Assembly: GCA_012934845.2 (NCBI GenBank)
Contig: WNNJ02001346.1
Coordinates: 1 to 64,000, forward strand
Source of the DNA: Pomphorhynchus laevis
Taxonomy: Eukaryota; Acanthocephala; Palaeacanthocephala; Echinorhynchida; Pomphorhynchidae
Direction of reading: 5' to 3'
DNA: 64,000 nucleotides
Shown piece by piece: positions 61,101 to 64,000 of the stretch. Below the pieces are notes generated by a model. That model worked only from the letters and a program-made list of their open reading frames with translations, searched no databases and was not told the DNA's origin. Position 1 is the first letter of the stretch. Every line of letters begins with the position of its first letter. The position numbers and the translations under genes are program-made.

Positions 61101-61422
61101 CCATTGAATCATGTTGTGGGGCCTTGTTGCGACCGTGATCCTGCGCCACGAGTGTAGCTTGATTAGTAGGGCCATTTTTGAATTGGCTGGCTGAGCAGTT
61201 GGTACATGGCCGGCCTGCTTCGACGCAGCGGCATTGGTACCCCAAGAAATGATGCCTGTTTTTGCATCCATCTGCTCGGCAGTTGACGCATTTTCTGCCA
61301 ACCTTAACGCATTTGCACCCTTTGCAAACAGCGGCAGGCTCATTGCATGTGCAGCAGAGGTAGTGATTGGATGGCTTCCCACGAACCATTCTGATCAAGA
61401 TTGTGTTCGCAAGAGATTGCAT
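58200..61422 (-). mobile_element. RLE-type LINE copy 2, decayed
   Basis: Same family and orientation as 560-3,830, similar length. N-terminal Cys block at 61,389-61,230 (MVRGKPSNHYLCCTCNEPAA, CKGCKCVKVGRKCVNC) with an extra half-repeat QCRCVEAGRPCTNC; RT pieces RRLIPLDKRREVRPIVIGEAIRR-type at ~60,290-60,200, LLIDARSAFNNINGKL at ~60,090-60,040, catalytic box YADY (59,798-59,809) where the second Asp has become Tyr; CxCG/HALSC-like knuckle near 58,930; endonuclease end STTGGIGKAADIV to 58,330. Many stops and frameshifts; clearly much older than copy 1. Confidence 0.82.
61096..61422 (-). pseudogene. RLE LINE 2 Cys-rich N-terminus
   Basis: About 97 codons from MVRGKPSN. The Cys pattern C-x-C...C-x2-C-x-C...C-x2-C of copy 1 is fully conserved, then repeated in part (CRC...CTNC). 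Conservation of Cys positions while the rest has diverged suggests selection acted on this domain while the family was active. Ends in a frameshifted tail. Confidence 0.65.
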
Positions 61423-61699
61423 ATTTAAGTGTAGTTATCAGATATAAGCTTGTTGCGATACTCTTTTGTAAACAAAAGATTTTAATAACCAAAGGATTTT
61501 AACCAGTGTTAAAATTGTGTATTAAGCTTGTATGTTTTTTATATCTCAAATGTATGTTAATTATTTCTCAAACTTTTTTAACGTCATAATAATAAAGATT
61601 TTGTTAATTTCTTACAATTTTTTTGTATGAAAAATTAATTTTGTTAAGAAAAGAACAAAGAAAGTCAGGCTAGTTGATAGTAGATTCGTCACAGTGTCA
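61423..61699. other. AT-rich DNA between elements
   Basis: Leader of RLE LINE 2 and low-complexity A/T sequence; nothing else seen. Confidence 0.5.
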
Positions 61700-61874
61700 C
61701 GGCCTCAGGTCCACAGGGATCTGAGCCCTCCAGCTAATCCAACACGCGGCTCTCCGACTGGACCACCCGGGGTCTTTCACCCCCTTCGAAGAATCCAATC
61801 GAGACGGACTATGCTAGGTAATCGCGAGATGATGAGCTTGAGAAACCTTAATCTTTGCTCTGGTGGACATCCTC
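61700..61874 (-). mobile_element. SINE-like unit with Pol III box pair
   Basis: Minus-strand unit: the 100-bp block shared with 48,609-48,710, then a tRNA-like stretch with A box TGGTCCAGTCGG (61,765-61,754) and B-box-like GGCTCAGATCC (61,727-61,717), about 30 bases apart as in tRNA genes. The shared block lies upstream of the A box, which is unusual for a simple tRNA-derived SINE and suggests a composite head. Right and left limits are set only by the comparison of two copies. Confidence 0.55.
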
Positions 61875-61928
61875 TTGAAAATAAGACTAATTCCGAGATA
61901 GCCTAGATGCGCACTTGGGTTTTCTCAT

Positions 61929-64000
61929 TTAATGACAGATGCTGAGCCCTTTCAGGGCCCATCTAGCTTTCTTCAAGATACGTTTGAGTTTATCCAGGTC
62001 AGCTTTCGCTGACCAGTTCACCGTAATGGTGAATCCCAGGTATTTTACTCGACTTGTGAAGGTAGGGAGTGGTTGATTATTAAATATGGAAGATAGTGCT
62101 GATCGTGCTAGTATCTTTATTTTTTCTTTGTCGCAGGAGCGCCATGAAAGACGACCACCTGCGATTTGGAGTAGTTTAAATAAGATTGGATGAGGGTGAC
62201 TGATTTTTTTAATCTTAAAAAGAAACGGCTGATGTCCGAGGCTACATCTTTGCACCTGCGTCCAGAAAACAGGACTGTGGTATCATCAGCGTATACCACA
62301 AGATGTTGATCGCGTTTAAATTTTTGTAAAGTTCAATGGAGGCAGCAAGATACAAGATTGGAGAAAGTGGGGAGCTTTGAGGCACATCTGTAATAGGGTA
62401 GAACTGGCGTGTATCATGGTCATCTTCATAAAAGAATCGCTTGGTATACAGCAATATTTCCACCCTGTTAACGATTCTCACAGGCAACTCAAGAAACCTT
62501 AGAGAAGAGATAACAAAAGGAATAGAAATGCGGTCGAATGCAGCAGAAAAGTCTAGAAAAACAGTTACAGCAAGCTGATGACTGTTATCCTGACAAAACC
62601 TGTGCACTTCACCTATTGAAGTATGAACCAATCGATCTTTTACGTACCCATTAAAACCTGATGGGATTAAATTTTGCCTACTTAGATGGTCGCGGATTTT
62701 AAGCGCAAGCGCGTTTTCGTAAATGGCCATTAGGGAGTTTTGAATCGAGATAGGTCGCAGATCTTTAGGACATGAAATCGATTTATTTTTTGGCATAAAA
62801 ACACGACGGCTGATATTAATGCCGGCTACATCGGACGAGGAGGCTAGTAGCATAGTGATGGCGACCTCCTTTCTCTTGTTGTCTGTCAAAAGCTGACAGA
62901 CGCGAGTGGAGAGTGGCGCTTGGGATTTGGAGGTGCCTGGAAGTGGCCCCCATAAATTTAGGATATCTGTGACAGATAAGTCCCTGCTCCTGAAGTCACA
63001 TCAAGGCGGGATTGGTTGGGGAGATTGAGTGGATCCATAATTATGTAGGGATAGTGAGTCCTCCAAAACTTTGTCAAGGCCCATGCTACCGATCCAAACT
63101 AAGGCTCTATCCTTCCAGCAGACAAACTTTTCCTTCTTGAATATCTTCCAAAATGAAGATTGAGAAGTGTTATGGCGAGCTATGTTCACCATATCTTTGC
63201 TCAGCTAGAACCTATATCTAGTGCTCCAGTATTCATTTGAGATGACCTGTCTGGCGGAAACAGAGAGATTAGGAAGGTGTAGTATTTTAGCTAGTACCTT
63301 GAGTTTTGTTGGGGTTGGATTACATATTCGACCTTTATAGGTAGTCGAAAGAAACGTGGTAGCTTGCAATGAATGGTAGGAATTAAATTCGGTCAAACTC
63401 TTATTACCAATTCTGGGGAGTTGGATAGCTGCCTAAAGAAAGCTACTATGATAGGGTCAAAGTGATATCTTCTCCTAAGCAAAGTATCTTTCTCTATCCT
63501 CCAACGAATTAGGTCACGAGAGGTGGTCTGTTTTTGGCGCGATTGCTCAGTACAGATGGGTCTCAACAACCACATCTTATGAAGCAATAAAATGTCTCGG
63601 AGAGAATTAGTTGTTGAGCAATGAAAGTTGGGGTAGGTGGTTTGTGAATAAGATAGTCGTTCATGTTCTTGCGGATTGCTGCATTAATCCAACGACCAGT
63701 TCTGTCATTAATGTCACTAAGTAACATGTCATAATAGCTACCCAATATACGATCCAGGAGTCATGGCTCTTGTGAATTTATCCTTGACAGATATAGATAT
63801 TGGCTATGCTGATGCGTTCACCGTTTTTATATAGTAATATAGCTACACAATACAGGGCTGAACAAGAATAGTTAAGTAAGAGGGATGATCTTAAGGAGCT
63901 CTTTACCAGGGTTAAAAGACCTTGATATAAAGAGGATTGATGTGGGGTTATGTACGAGTATAGCGGGTGTAGATGTGCTTAGGGATAAATTGAGTAATGT
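61929..64000 (-). mobile_element. LINE (Jockey/I-like), runs off right edge
   Basis: Minus-strand LINE whose 5' part lies beyond the window. Pieces: pre-RT region (63,745-63,001), RT 62,889-62,242 with CPKDLRPISIQNSLMAIYE, LVHTSIGEVHRF, VFLDFSAAFDRISIPFVI (motif A), DVPQSSPLSPILYLA (motif B), then in another frame VYADDTTVLFSGRR (motif C, 62,299) and YSKSQVVVFHG; C-terminal piece 62,255-61,929 with VKYLGFTI. All RT catalytic residues are visible, but motifs B and C are in different frames. The extreme right may be the end of its endonuclease. Confidence 0.75.

Overview
The window is AT-rich eukaryotic DNA, most likely from an animal. Coding signal is sparse. Most recognisable sequence is retrotransposon: site-specific-type LINEs with a C-terminal restriction-like endonuclease, CR1-group LINEs, an RTE LINE, and Penelope-like elements with GIY-YIG nuclease. 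There is also one ZBED-type hAT DNA transposon. Host genes are few, small and intron-poor. This mix fits a metazoan with an AT-rich genome. A cnidarian or a reduced spiralian are both possible, and the sequence alone does not decide between them.

Layout. 1-5,000: a nearly intact RLE LINE (minus) next to Penelope and RTE fragments. 5,100-9,800: three LINE fragments on the minus strand, ending in a long two-ORF CR1-like copy (A1). 9,812-20,185: one old plus-strand LINE (B1) split by three later insertions: a minus-strand CR1-like copy (10-bp target duplication), a second A-family LINE (6-bp) and a hAT transposon (8-bp). 20,770-22,130: a Penelope element. 22,600-27,230: a long CR1-like LINE with PHD-like ORF1 and a further tail fragment.

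28,800-30,812 is the clearest host region. A single-exon histidine acid phosphatase (signal peptide, RHGERTP, HD motif, C-terminal membrane anchor) meets a small Cys-rich RING-like gene tail to tail with a 4-bp overlap. Two recent tandem arrays follow: 3 x 450 bp, and 5 x 371 bp with hammerhead-like boxes. A decayed RTE element lies at 36,600-38,270.

39,364-46,059 is the most unusual part. A roughly 1-kb inverted repeat (about 99% identical where compared, 3.9-kb spacer) carries in each arm a degenerate copy of a ZC3H11A-like CCCH zinc-finger gene. The intact two-exon parent gene sits just outside the right arm. A transcript through the repeat would fold into a long hairpin matching the neighbouring gene, which is the architecture of an siRNA-producing hairpin RNA locus.

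46,100-58,200 is mostly AT-rich intergenic DNA with short tandem repeats, a SINE-like unit ending in a 21-bp hairpin, a cluster of GATA motifs, a dispersed AT-rich repeat family, three copies of a splice-donor-like module and two unidentified open frames. 58,200-64,000 holds a second, decayed RLE LINE, a second SINE-like copy and a LINE running off the right edge. Element boundaries are approximate unless a target duplication is given.
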